A stretch of DNA of 64,000 nt from Leucocoprinus leucothites. Its lineage: Eukaryota; Basidiomycota; Agaricomycetes; Agaricales; Agaricaceae. The notes under the pieces are model-generated. The model did no database searches and had not been told where the DNA came from. It saw only the letters and a program-made list of their open reading frames with translations. Every line of letters starts with the position of its first letter. Within the stretch, counting starts at the first letter, position 1. The stretch covers positions 2,232,001-2,296,000 of the forward strand of contig JAACJO010000006.1 in NCBI GenBank assembly GCA_013368445.1. Reading direction: 5' to 3'. The translations under genes and the position numbers were made by a program. Below are positions 1-12,091 of this stretch, piece by piece.

Positions 1-3000
1 CTCGGATTCAAAAGGCGTCTTTTCCGAAACCACAGGGATCGTGAATTTCTCCACAACCTCCTCAGTTTGTAAATGCGCTGCTTTCTCATCATCGCCAAAG
101 TCTTGGTTGTCATCAGAGTCGGGTTCTTCGATGACGTAACCAGCTTCTCGGAGGATAGGCCATGATTGGTCTCGGACCTGCAAGAGGCAAGAGGAACTGC
201 TCAGGGAAGAATGAGAGGGGAGGAAAAAGAAGACGTACGAGGAGATTTTGTCCTTCACCCAGGTTTTTGAGAATCAGATGCTCATAAGAGCTGTGTAGAG
301 ATCTCCGGAAGTATCGTGTCAGGAATGTGTGCATTGATTGAAGAGGCCATTGGTCGGGTACCAGCGTTATCACCTGTACAATGTATCCCACGTCAACGAT
401 GTAATCATTGGTTAAACGAGATCAAGCACTTACGTCGACGACCTCCAGATTCACACCCTGCGAATTGAGAAGTTTCGTCGTTCGTTCTACACCCGACCCT
501 CTATAACCAAAAGCGCAGGTCACGTTAGCTTAAACCACCTCAACGGGGCAGAGAAAGGGAAGGAAACGCACGTATCACTAGACCGCATATAGGTCCCCAC
601 CAAATCCGTCAGCAGCGCTCTCTTCACATCATCTTTCACACTCTTCTGCCTCACCACCGCCGGAGCACCCACGTCAACTCCTTTCGCAGTAGCACCGACA
701 TCGCCACCACCACGCCTCCCTGTCTTCCCAGAACCCGACTGTGGTTCAAACAACCCAAAATACCACTCCTTCAAACTCAACTCTGCGCTCGCTCCTATTG
801 ATGGTGTTGTCGTTGGCGACGAAGCTGACGTTGAAGAGGTAGACTCTGCCACCGCCAGAGCGGATTTCGCACTAATAACTTCTCCACCGAGTATACAATA
901 TGCTTCTGCCGATGCTTCGTCGCGCAGGGTATGTACAAGTGCTTCGAGTGCTTTTGCGTGATTACCCAGCTGTGTATTTATTTATTAGCTGATGTATGCA
1001 ATGAAATGGAAGGAATGGTGTACCTTTCCGTATAAAATGGCACATTCTAACGCCAACAAGCTCTCCACATCCACACCTCTCCCCTCCCCTCGCGTCGCTC
1101 CCCCATCCTCGTGTAATAGTCGATCCAAAACTGTCTTTGCGTCGTACACCCCACTTCCAGAGAGCATAAACACAGTTTTTAGTCTCGCGCGCTTAGAGGG
1201 CGAGTCAGGCGTCGTTGATGCAAAATACGTCAAGAACGACTGCCGCTGTGGTTTGTGGTTGGTGAATGAGGAAGGTTTGTGCGAGAGAGGAGGTGGGGAA
1301 GGTAATTGTGTCCGTATTCGAGATGACGAGGGTTGTTGATGTGATGATGAAGATGCTAGTGGTGATAATGAAGGGGTATAAGTATGTGGTGCTGAGGATG
1401 AGGGTGAGGACGCGTGCGGTGCCGAGGACAATGACGGGGGAGGGGGTGGAGAGGTGCTACGTGGACGTGAGGGTCGTGGCGAAGCATACGAAGACGCTAT
1501 ACCAGCCAGATCAGAAAAGGAATGCGTTAAAATGTGATATATCGTACATACCTTTCGCCCGCCATAATTTTAGTGTCCCATCGTCTTCTAGCCATCGTGA
1601 AAGGTCGTCGATACATGCGAGAGCTAACCGCGTGTGCAGGTCTGGTGACTGCCAAGACGAGAAATGAGGATGCGAGACAGATGAAAGTAGAATATGTGAT
1701 CCAACTTACAGTATGTCGTTTGACGAGAACGAGATGCTCCAAGTATCTCCTCCCCGCTGTCTCATTCGCAGACATAATCTGCTCAAGTAGCTCCAAGTCC
1801 CTCTCCTTCTCCTTCTCTCGATCTCTATCCCGGCGCTTTGACGACTCGGGCGGTATCAGAAGCTAAAGAGGACTACCATGTCAGAAAATTGAACTATTCA
1901 AGCACACGAGGTGGCATACCTTCATCCCTCGATCAACTTCTCCCCTTTTGAGCATCCACAGTCCCCATTTCAGACATGTATCTCTGTCACGCTTTAATCC
2001 CGTTGAGCTGAGGAGGTCGAATACCCCGCCCACAGGATCTGACAAGCCCAGTTCCGACAACGACGATGCAGGGTCGGAACGTTCAGCAGCGGAAGCGTAC
2101 AACTCCAACAGTTTTTCGTGTTGTTGCTGCTGTTTGTAGAGCTGGGCCAGCGGAGAGAGGAGGGAATGCGAGAGGAGCAGAGGTTCTAGCTCGTCGAGGA
2201 CTAGTAGGTTCTGTGGATCGCTCGAGGATGATGAGGGTGCGAGCAGATTCGAAAGGGCCGAGGGTCTTGAGAAATGCACGTATAGCTTCGCTAACACCGT
2301 ATCCACGACCTGACAGGCAAATGTGAGTTGGATGTCTACACCAGGAAGCCAGAAGAGACTGTACGCACCCGAGCGACTTCCGCCCGCAAATCCTCACTCC
2401 TCCTCTCCACCTTTGCCTCCTCTGGCTCTTTTCCAAAAACACAAGCAACATTTCACGCGCAGCATCGTTCAACACGCGCGTTAGTTCGAGTGTGGGTGGT
2501 GAGGTAGGCGAGAGATGTGGAGAGTAGTTGAGGACTAGGTTGAGTTGGACTATTTCGTCAGTTCCCGTTCAGGAACATTGTACGAGAGAGAGAAAAAATA
2601 GAAAAATAGAGATGAGTGGATTGGTTTGTCGTTCCGTTGGTACATTGGCGGTGATATACAGGTGGATATGTGGGTTGGGGAGGGGAACATAAGACTTACT
2701 TAGTTCTTCTGTACTCCGAGCTCTGGGCATCCGTTCTACGACCCCAGCGAACACGTCCACTTGCTCAGAACTCTCGAACAGATTGCCACGCAAGTCCGGA
2801 AAGTAGCTAACGAGCACGCGGGGGTCTAATTTGCCATTAAACAAATTTCGGCCGGCGTCTTCGAACAGCGTTTCCGAGAAACATTTGAATCCAATAACCT
2901 GGTACGCATAGTCCAGTTCCTCTGCCTGCGCAACAACATAAGCGTCATATTAATACTAAGAGAAACAACGCACCTCGTCCGGGTCAACGGTCAAATTCCC

Positions 3001-3168
3001 TTCGAGTTTTATGCGCCGCTGGTCGACGAGCACCGCAGCATCGTCAATCTTGTGCGCGTCCAATAACGCATTGACCTGGTCTACGAGCGTTGAAGGAATC
3101 AAAGAGGAGATTCCACGATTTTCCTCAAGGATGAGGACAGAGGACCGAGGGAACGCGTGCATAAGCAC
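1..3168 (-). CDS. VPS39/VPS3 (TGFBRAP1)-like endosome/vacuole tethering subunit, partial, N-terminally short
   Basis: Multi-exon gene running right to left and leaving the window at position 1, so the C-terminus is missing. Exons read about 3168-2974, 2928-2701, 2550-2379, 2321-1922, 1864-1713, 1651-1553, 1497-1022, 970-570, 498-433, 372-238 and 182-1, with GT-AG introns of about 45-150 nt. The product matches the Vps39-domain-1 region (motif LIPSTLVDQVNALLDAHKI, then LFNGKLDPRVLVSYFPDLRG), a helical middle (VDTVLAKLYVHFS), a clathrin-repeat-like segment (LGNHAKALEALVHTL) and Vps39 domain 2 (GVNLEVVDVITLVPDQWPLQ). Proteins of this family are HOPS/CORVET subunits that tether endosomes and vacuoles. 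The fragment resembles TGFBRAP1/Vps3 slightly more than Vps39. Two oddities: the usual CNH propeller of about 280 residues is absent upstream of 3168, and the reading frame slips by one base near 2433. Family confidence is high; intactness is doubtful. Confidence 0.8.
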
Positions 3169-3196
3169 CTGGTCCAGTGATAGCCAGTACCGGTGA

Positions 3197-4289
3197 CGGT
3201 ATGAAGTAGAATCGCGGCTATTTCCGTTATTTTCTTTATTTACGTCAGTTATTTATTGATGCAGCTTTTGATCTTCTCTCTCTACAAAACTTGATGCCAC
3301 TGTCTCCTATCCCCGGTATACGATGTGATCTAGTCCGTCCTATTGAGATCATCACTACACTTCTCTCATCGTCCTGCATAATGCATCCCAAAACACCCAC
3401 GTCGTCTGATGAATGAAGCCTTGTTCTGAGGCTGACCTCAACCGTCTGTTTTCGCTCGCCATAGCCCGCAACCTTCCCTAAAGGGTCTCAAGCTCGTGCC
3501 ACAATGGAGACGAAAAGAAAATAACGCAAGTTTGGTCTGATTTGTTGTTCAATCTGCTTTCGTGGGCTTGAGCCCCCCGAACTTCGTCTTCTCTCATTTC
3601 TGCTCGACCTCTCCAGGATCACAATCTGGTCCCAAGCCGTTAACGCTCTGCGCCCTCTACCCCCATCCCGCGGATCAAAATCGTGCAGTTGTTGCTCATC
3701 CTACCTACCAAGTTTCCCTTCTACTCCCCGGCTCTTTTGAGATCTCCCGAGTCGCTCTACTGTTCATCCGACGCCCTTTTTGACTCTGCTTAGGTGCTCC
3801 CGCGGGACGCTCAAGCTCTCATTATCTTCATTACAAATCACAGTGGGCGGATATACTCTAGCCGGCGAGCGACATTCTGAAAACCAACTCGAAACGAACA
3901 AAATCCGGGGCTACGCTTCTAGGTTCCTGTTCATGTTTTATGTTGTCTCACATACATCGTTTATGGAGAGTTGAACAAATCATTTGCATTGCTGCTTATA
4001 TCCCACTATCGGAAACGTACACTCAGTGTCTCGAGCGCTTCGCCTGGACAACTGAGGTTTGCCATCAGATCAGTGGCTTTTTAATAAGTGGGAAACTATT
4101 GGTTAAGAACTGTATAGTTAATCGGCATAGAAAGGTCGCTGAAAGAGGAAAAAGAATAGAAATGGAAATATGGATCTTATCTCCTTATGTTCGAACTCGA
4201 GACCCCGCGCCTCGTCAACGTTCGCAGAGTATGTTTACAAATGCGGTACTGGATCTCGTCGCTAGTTCCCACGTGGGCCTCGATCTGTC
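3197..4289. other. no recognisable gene; 5' side of VPS39-like gene
   Basis: I see no convincing coding sequence on either strand. The reverse strand was read specifically for the missing CNH propeller of the VPS39-like gene and contains only short, stop-riddled frames. Confidence 0.5.
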
Positions 4290-4630
4290 ATATCCTACAG
4301 TTGTCCCACCGAACCATTACATTCATTCATCACAACACTCGTCCCATTCTGAGTCAAACAGAAACTCTCGTCTTCCTAGTGAGAGTTTTATCATAAAACC
4401 AAGTCGGGTTCAATTCACCATCTTGCCAGACTTTCTCTAACTTCACGGATTCATCACCTGTGTTCGCAGGAGCTTAGATAACGGGAAACGTGGCTCAGAG
4501 ATCACCTAAACGCACTTTCAACGCCACCACTAAGAACTTCGCCCGAGTTGACATTCGTCAAATGGCCCAAAATGGTGTCATAGGTCCAGGATTGGCTTTT
4601 GGACGCGCTCACTAATGGCAATAATGTAAT
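4290..4630 (-). pseudogene. third, heavily decayed copy of the beta-trefoil lectin-like gene
   Basis: Reverse-strand sequence aligns by eye with exons 2 and 3 of the intact copy at 6398-6975. It keeps the segment equivalent to the Q-N-W-T-Y part of exon 2, the intron with its conserved ACGTTTCCCGTTA block, and the exon 3 tail around the C-L-T-Q-N-G motif. Deletions and frame breaks are spread through it. I found no equivalent of exon 1 with its signal peptide, and no promoter. It cannot encode the full protein and is the oldest-looking of the three copies. Confidence 0.7.
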
Positions 4631-5118
4631 GTAGGATCACCTTGTTTCAGCAAGGCCAATCGTTCGCGTTGAGTTTGGCCTTTCGATGACCAAGTTGCCC
4701 TGATTCTGTCGAAGTTGGACACATCGATTCTTGAAGTTGGACAATCGCTTCTTCTTCTACCACGACCACGACCGTCTTCACCCAACACTCAGATACCTAC
4801 ATGCCCACACCAAACTACGATGGAATACGACCGTAACCCCAATACCTTGTCCAATCCTTTACATCTGATCAACCACAATGTGTCACCGATGAAATTGTTT
4901 ACTATGGTCCATACACCAGGTTCCTCTGTTATCTATTCGGCCTGGAGGGTCCCTTTGAGATCTCCCCACCTTATCAAATCCTAGAGACCTCTCGAGATGC
5001 GATAAAACATCGTAGCTCTGTTCGCAATCGAACTCAACAAGCATACTGTATTCTTCATATGGGTGAAACCTTCCGCCAGCTTTCTCTTTGACTCCAAGCG
5101 AAAGCAGGCGGAAGATCA

Positions 5119-5388
5119 ATGCGCGACCGCTTCCGGGACCTTCTTCATAAACTAGTCTCCCCTTGTCTCCCCGCTATCAGCGCATTTGGTACTCGATTGT
5201 GCTTCTGTGAGTACTCCACCACCACCGATACCGTTGTGCTTGCTACCATACCCGCCGACCCAGTCATTCTCGATGTTGTGGCTCCGGCTGATCAATGGAG
5301 CTGCGACCTCCTCAATACGGGTGGTATCGCTCGTGCCCGCCAGGTTGCCCAGGATGTCAGGGCAATGTGCCAAGCCTTGGTTAGTTGA
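5119..5388 (+). pseudogene. possible relict exon of an unrecognised fungal gene
   Basis: An open frame of 89 codons has a protein-like composition (for example SPCLPAISAFGTRL and APADQWSCDLLNTGG) and resembles a stretch seen in uncharacterised agaricomycete proteins. I found no splice partners on either side. It sits between lectin copies three and two, where the expected unit spacing is interrupted, so it may be an inserted gene remnant. It could also be a chance frame. Confidence 0.3.
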
Positions 5389-5514
5389 ACTCGATATACG
5401 CCGCCGTCGTTAACGTCGCGGCCATGGTTTCCTAATTGTTTCGCCCGTTCCGCATTATACATATTCTGCTTGATGTGCTTTATTTTCCATCCTTGTTTGC
5501 ACCTGTCCACTCCT

Positions 5515-6018
5515 GTTCCAGCAATCTAACATCATGCCATTCGTCCCATTCTGGGTCAAACAGGACTCCTGGTCTTGTAGGGTAGTGGGTGGTTGGTGAT
5601 TAAACCAAAGTCATTGGGCTCGGGTTCTCTTTGCCCCAGTGTCACGATCCGATCGCGTACGTTGGAGGGGCCTTAATTAACAGGAAACGTGGCTCAGAAG
5701 CACCTCAACACACTTTCTTTGTCGGCGGTGAGATGAAACGCCTTTATACTAGAGTTAACATTTGTCATACAGCCTGCGTTGGTGTCATATGCCCATCATT
5801 GACTTTGAATAGATTCTCTGGTATCCACAATCGCTGCGCCCGGCTGAAAAGAAGGAAGAATTTTTATGGAAGGATCAAGGTGGAACACATACCTCCGTAG
5901 AATCGCCTTGGACGACAATATGGAGAGAGGGGTCGGCGGCACTGACGATCTCGAAAGGGGCTTGCTGGGCAGCAGCAACTACCACCAGTCCGAATAAAGT
6001 CAAGTATTCAGGCTGTAT
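5515..6018 (-). pseudogene. second copy of the beta-trefoil lectin-like gene, inactivated
   Basis: This copy is collinear with the intact gene about 960 bp to its right. Exon 1 keeps the hydrophobic signal-peptide core and the A-Q-Q-A-P-F cleavage region, but the codon matching the start ATG is ATA at 6016-6018. Exon 2 carries an in-frame TGA at about 5796-5798, just before the conserved tryptophan. Exon 3 is recognisable down to about 5515. Intron positions are conserved. The upstream region to about 6290 also matches the promoter region of the intact copy, so the duplication unit included regulatory DNA. Confidence 0.8.
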
Positions 6019-6397
6019 ACCCCTGGGAGTGAGTTTAGGCCTGGAGGCGACTCTATTATTGGGGGCTTCGTGTGCTTTTATACATCTTCCAGCCCGAAAG
6101 CCATCTCAACCGGCTAATGTCCTCGTGGGCTTCCATGAGGTACATAAAGCTGACGCATACGCCAAGCTTTAACCTAACCATCTGAATCTGATCAGGAAGC
6201 AGGGAACAATTTCAGAGGGCCAAGACCTCTTAGCATCACAAGTCGGCTAATGATTCAAATTGAAAGTATCGGGGATGTACAAGCTGTAAGTAGTACCGCA
6301 ACGCGCATGTATGTGGTGGATGAAGAGACAGTCAAGAAATCAATTACATCGTTACCCATAGTTCATAGCGACTGTACACACAATACGGTACTGAACC

Positions 6398-6975
6398 TCA
6401 CTGCTGGTCAAATGGGCTTGGATCCAAGTTCCATGTCTGGTCCTCTGAACCGTCGCACTCCATCATCACAACACTCGACCCATTGTGGGTCAAACAGAAC
6501 CCCGTGTCTTGTAGGGTAATGAGAGTTTGATTATAAACCCAAATTTGGTTCAGATCATCGGGCTCGGTTTCCATTTTCTCCAGCGTCACGGATGGATCGC
6601 CTGCGCCGGAAGAAACATAAATAACGAGAAACGTAGCTCAGGAAACACCTCAACACACCTTCTTTGCCGCCAGTGAGAAGAAGTGCCTTTGTACCGGAAT
6701 TGACGTTTATTATATAGCCCGTGGTGGTATTGTAGGTCCAGTTTTGGCTTTGAACGAATTCACTGGTAACCACGATTGGTGCGCCCGGCTAAAGGAAAGG
6801 AAACAAAGGATCAGAAATATTATTGAAGGATCAACGCGGAGCAACACACATCCGTAGAATCGCCTTGGACGGCAATATGGAGAGAGGGCTCGGCAGCACT
6901 GATGATTTGGAAGGGAGCTTGCTGAGCAGTAGCGAGTGCCGCCAGTCCGAACAATGTCAAGAGTTTAGACTGCAT
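6398..6975 (-). CDS. small secreted beta-trefoil (ricin-B-lectin-like) protein
   Basis: Three exons: 6975-6850, 6788-6659 and 6600-6398, with 58-61 nt GT-AG introns in matching phase, giving about 152 residues. The start MQSKLLTLFGLAALATAQQ is a clear signal peptide with likely cleavage after ATA or AQQ. The mature part has short repeats ending in Q-x-W patterns (Q-S-Q-N-W, N-Q-I-W, E-D-Q-T-W), as in beta-trefoil carbohydrate-binding folds, and a C-L-T-H-N-G segment. Length is typical of small secreted lectin-like proteins of mushrooms. It is the only intact member of a three-copy tandem array. The actual ligand is unknown, and the fold call rests on the QxW pattern rather than a search. Confidence 0.7.
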
Positions 6976-7030
6976 GATGTGAGTGGTGAGCGTAAGTCTG
7001 GACCGGTACTGCGGTGAGGGACTTGGCGTG

Positions 7031-7040
7031 CTTTTATATA
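7031..7040 (-). promoter_or_regulatory. TATA box of the intact lectin-like gene
   Basis: The reverse strand reads TATATAAAAG about 56-65 bp upstream of the ATG at 6975. A similar TTTTATA block stands at the equivalent position upstream of the broken second copy (about 6075). Confidence 0.5.
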
Positions 7041-10000
7041 CCTTCAACAACCGTCTCGCCGCTAGAGTCTTTGTGGACTTCCCTGAGCGACATACAAACT
7101 AAAGGGACCCTTAAACTTCATTTTAACTGTCAGAATCTCGGCGCCCATGAAATGGTGCCACTTAATCATGAAGGCAGAGAAACTATCTCAGCCCCCGGGA
7201 GGTGACCTCCAAGCGCCACAGCTGATGATTCGAGTCCAAAGGATTAAGAGTATGCAAGCTGCAGCGATGCCAGGAATTCTCACTCACTGTGCTGGCGTCC
7301 TCACATCAGGGTTGCATCAACTAAGATAATTCTAATAGGAAGCGCAAGGCTAGAAGTCTGAAATGTCGAGCCCCACGGTCACGTCATACATGGCATCTGA
7401 GCCAAATTACAACACTTCTCTTCGGCTCTCCTCGCATTCTCTAACGCGTTAAAACACGATCCGACTGCCATGATGTAATAATAGAACATGCCAGTCTCCA
7501 GAACGTCCATCAAATATCAAATATCTAATATATCGTACGACATGACTCAAGTTGGCCTTTATATGTACGTATAGCGATCGGACTTGAGGAATATGCAAAA
7601 GCACGCACTTGCGCTCAATGAACGAGCTGTGGATAGCACATAGACTTGCGAAGGCCTTGTGATACTGTCGGCACTAGCTCGCGCCCCCTCTCTGCAATAG
7701 GTGACCTAGACAATACATGTTGATTAAAGAATCGATGATGAGCTACTGTGCATGAGAGCCGCCTCTGTGCCGGATCGGCTAAAGCTCCTTCCCAGCAACC
7801 CGGAGACTCCTAACGTAATTTATGGAAGCAGCAACTGAGGAGACGCCAGCAATTGATATAATCAACGGCGCTTACAAAAAGTCTCCCAGCAGTTTGGGTA
7901 GGAATCTGGTACGGGTATATATAGATCTAAGCTCTGCGAAGTTCCCGCACTTGATATTATTGTACACGCTTAAAGTCCACCACTCAACGTGGGCTGTATC
8001 GGAAGAAAAGTCGGGATCATGTCCATTGGCTGACAAGGGACTACTCATTCGCTTGAGATATTTGTGAGTCGTTGACAGTTCCTGGACGGGATATTGAAAC
8101 GCCGTGACAGCAAGTACGCTGAACCAGACTGTATCCAGGTGCACGAAGTGGTGAATGTAGACTGGTCGCACCAGGCAAGCGCTCCCGCTCGTAAAGCTGC
8201 TCGGTAGGGAGAAAGCGTAAAAAGCAATAGCTCTTCGAAAACTGTGATGTTAGCAAAGTTGAATATTGCGATAAGAGGTCAGACCCAGCGCAAGACCAAG
8301 TCGTCTCCCTTCTTGATTGTAATGGGTGGTAGATCAAACGAGAGAGAGGTCAATGAACGCAATCGGGACCAGTAACAAAGCTCATACTGCGTGGATCCCG
8401 GCTTTTCGCGGACGGGTTGGACTTTAACTCGGTTTGGGGTCGACCTTGTTGTAGTCCTGATGCCACGTGGGGTAGGAAATGTGAACCATCGTTACTTACA
8501 TAAACCAGCGTTTCTCACAAAAATAGGTAAGGCTAGGCAACATCGTTCCTTCAAAAACTCATGCAAAAAACCTTAACAACTCAGGCTCGGCGGTGGCCTT
8601 GAAAGTTCGGAACAATTGATCCTTGGCGAGCAGAACAAAGTTCTCCGTCAATGATACTACTTCGAGTCCTCTGCTGATACATTGCAAGTGCCACTGCCTA
8701 TTTTTATACCCTACTACCCGGGAGCCTTTGGAGATTGCACAAAAATCAAGTTACTCCAGGGATGCAATCAGCCTTTGTGCGTATGTACTCATGGCTGAAT
8801 TCTTCGGAGCAGAGCAATCGGGCGTTTCAGAGCGTGACAGTCTTCTGTGGGAGCTAAATACCCTCCTGGTAGTACCATATGAGTCATCGACCAGAGTACA
8901 ACATTCGCCTCTTGGAAATTTGACCTTGTAATAGCTGCTATTAAGGTTCGCCCAATTCAAACTCTTGATATCGGAAGGTGGAAGGTGCGTTGAGTAGTGA
9001 AGACAATAGCCGGCGAATGATCCAGTGATCGCGGCGCAAGAGAACAATTGACAGGTATGCAGCCAGCCACATTGCTCCTGAGTCCCTTTTTGACTTTCTT
9101 GGACTCCAGCTCGCACGCAACCGCGGCAAAGTCTCAGGTGGTATGGCGGATCTTCGAAGAGTTGGGATCAGATCAACTAAGCAGCCTAGCAACTAGGCAC
9201 CTAGCATCGCTTCGAAAGACATCCATATTTTCCAAACTGATGTATCACTGAAACAGCATCACGATCTTTACAGAATAGACGCGGTCTTGCACCTCATGAG
9301 GGCCTGAGCCCTCAGACTAAGCTACTTCAGTGTTTACAAGGCCTTCAAAGGCGACCAAGAATCTACGTGACCGTTACGGTCTCGGCGCTGTGGTTACATT
9401 TCTAGTAAACTTGGGAGAAAATTTTTGTACCCCACGTATCTGGGGTCTGTCAGGGTCTGACAGAGGGCTTCACCGGAGTTAGCCACCGTGATGTTAACGC
9501 AAAGAGGGAAAGAAAAATGGATATTTGTAAGTTAGTATTCGGTGATTAGCGTTCCTAAAGTATTGATACCGTTGAATCAAGCATAGCTCGGGGGTGAAGG
9601 AGATCCGAACGAGCAACTAGGACTAAGGATAGGATGCAAATCCGCCCTATGCACATCATCACCGGTTATGAATCTTTTTTCTGCACAATTAAATCGCCGT
9701 ATCCCGGTATTGTAACGAAAACTGGGAGTCAAAAAAAGGGAACTTCCCGCCATCCCACTCGGCTCATCCCACCACATTGCCACGGCTTCCCCATTAGGCG
9801 TTGTTTATATCGGCACTCGCCTTTTCCTGGAGCCAGTGGACTCAACTCACAACTCGCAAACTCTTCAACTGAGACCAGGAAGTAGATAACTTGGTGAGCT
9901 CCATGTCTACTTGCACTTGCCGCACTGTCGACACCGACAATGTGTTCCTTTCCCTGTGAAGGTGGCGTCAGACTTGTCATGTCGTCCGTTCGTAATCCCC

Positions 10001-10114
10001 CCACATTCGAGTTCATGTTATGTGAGGGATACAAAAGCTCACCTCTCACTGTATTTTTCTCCGTTCCAAACAGGCCTGAAAACCTCCACTAGACCCCTGT
10101 TACAACCATTTTGG
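7041..10114. other. about 3 kb without a recognisable gene
   Basis: The first 230 bp still match the upstream region of lectin copy two. Beyond that the open frames are short and overlapping on both strands, with no recognisable motif or convincing splice chain. Confidence 0.5.
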
Positions 10115-11039
10115 ATGACGAGCCAAGTTCGACCCGATGAACGGAGCACCCTCGTGAGCCCATGTTCGAGTTAATGACCAGCAGCGGACTTACATGATTT
10201 CGGAAATTCCTGTTCAAACTCTTTCTCTACTCCTTTCCGGCGTCTTCCGTGAATGCGAAACGCTAATCCGCCACTTGAAAATCCGGATAAACCGCGAATT
10301 CCATGCATATAGTCCGTTGGTGAGTTGACTCATGCTACAAAGTGCCAGGTGTGCTAATTGTCCGCGAAACCCAGATCGTCACCTCGCCCAAGAAGAGGAG
10401 AGTGGCCCCATCTCAAGTGACCAGCCTGGTATGACCGGAGGCGCCAGTGGGCAAGATCTATCACCTGTTGGTGAGGACCTTGACTCGACCGCGTTTAGTT
10501 TTCCCCCTCCAAGAGAAGAAGTGACATGGCCGTCGACTCCACGTCTTCAAACGCGCGAGCTTACAGGCTCAGTCCCGCCACCGTCCTTTGCTATCAATGA
10601 AGGAGCGGTGAGCTCTCCGGATGGTCCGATTATAGGACTTATGCTCCACACCAGTACTGGTGTGGAGCCATACGAAGGAACTGAAGATTTACTCACCCCT
10701 CTACTGCTCTCACCTCATCTAGAGAGGCAGTTCGAATGGGAACGACCATTTGTTGGGGGGGAGCCCGAACCCCAGGAGCACTCTCTGCTCCTACCGTTCG
10801 AGATTGCTAGCTTTGTTGGCGTAAGCACAGATCTAAACGCGAGCGTGTTCTCATACTGACCTCAGGCATCCACTGGCTTGTTTCAGGTGAACGGGGATTT
10901 TGAAAATGAGGGTGGATTGTGGGTTGCTGATCTCATCAACGAGATGATTGCGAATAGAGATAGGCTTGAGGCTTTGCGACTGGCCCTCCCACGAGGGATT
11001 GAGATTACGGTCTGGTTTTGGTCCAGCTATACACCTTGA
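10115..11039 (+). CDS. unrecognised spliced protein, conserved-looking C-terminus
   Basis: Best model: exons 10115-10153, 10185-10319, 10425-10820 and 10866-11039, all phase 0. The start ATG follows a plausible 5'-UTR splice acceptor. The second exon encodes a helix-rich segment (SEIPVQTLSLLLSGVFRECE). The third is acidic and proline-rich, probably disordered. The last is compact and hydrophobic (NEGGLWVADLINEMI, then ALPRGIEITVWFW before the stop). The final intron (GTAAGC...CTCAG) is convincing; the first would be only 31 nt, so the 5' end is uncertain. No family recognised. Exon 3 contains a perfect 26-bp palindrome. Confidence 0.45.
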
Positions 11040-12091
11040 GCTTTGCAGCTTTAAAAAGTAAGTAATCATATCCTCGTGTTCATGTGTACCGAGGACTTAC
11101 ACAAGGCAGATCCCTCAGCTATACGCTAGCTATGCACGTTTCTGGCGATGCTCACGGGATAATTACATTCTCAGTCCTCAGAACCAGGTTCTTCTTGGAA
11201 AAATAAATAGGTTATCAGCTGAGCTATGCAGCGGAGGTACATAAGAGGATAACAGAAAGATGGGGGAGCCAGCGACGTTCTGGTACTTGCGAGGTCCTTA
11301 ACAGTAGCCAAGTCACCAGCGACAAGGACGGGAAGGCTTCAAGGCTCATAAACTCAGAACGTGACCCTTCAGCGCTGATTGGTTCGTTCTACTGCTATGA
11401 GGGAGTTGTTTGCCTATTTAAGTGGCGTGTGGCTATTGAGATGCTATTATCAACGAAGAATGACGTATTTGACCGTCGAATCAGCGCCGCGTATGAGCAT
11501 TGCGCAGAGCTAGGTCGCCAAAAGTAGAGTTCTTTCAAGTGAGGTATCGGGCATTGATTAATTCCAGATCAGCCTGACAAGAATAACTGTCAAAGAGCCA
11601 CGGGCGCTACAATAGGCGCCTTCGGGAGTCACATTTTGGAAAGAAAGTTCCACAGTCTTTCCTGGTATAAATATCAGCAAGGAGCTTCTCGTTGTCGTGA
11701 GCGAACCCTGGACCAACGAGGCAGGGATGAAATGTGGACTGGCTTGTTTCCGTGGCCCATGAGGCGTTGAGCATCAACTGCGGTTCTTTCTAGATGAGAA
11801 AATTGAGCGTGTATGGTACGTCTTCGCAAATTAACCTTGGAAGATTGAGAGGTGGACGGTGAGGGGTGTTCAGGTCCGATTCGGAGTCGTTGGTTTACAC
11901 TGTCACTCGTCGGATCAAAACGCATAACTCACGTGTCAGGCGACTGCCGATCACTCTCATATTTTGTCTCCATGATGCCGACTTAGAAAGAAAGACACTG
12001 TCTATGACGATATTGTGAACGTTGGCGATGGTAAGGGGAATATTTTGATTTGAGATGGATGAGCTGAGTGCTTTTTGTTATTCTATACTAG
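11040..12091. other. no recognisable gene
   Basis: There is a TATA-like TATAAATA near 11664 but no gene with a sensible start follows on either strand. The last 100 bp presumably hold the F-box gene promoter. Confidence 0.45.

Noticed and set aside
3562..4440. Several forward frames of 64-166 codons
   Set aside because: Part of the region is the reverse-strand relict of the lectin-like gene, and the forward frames are its shadows; the others show no protein-like pattern.
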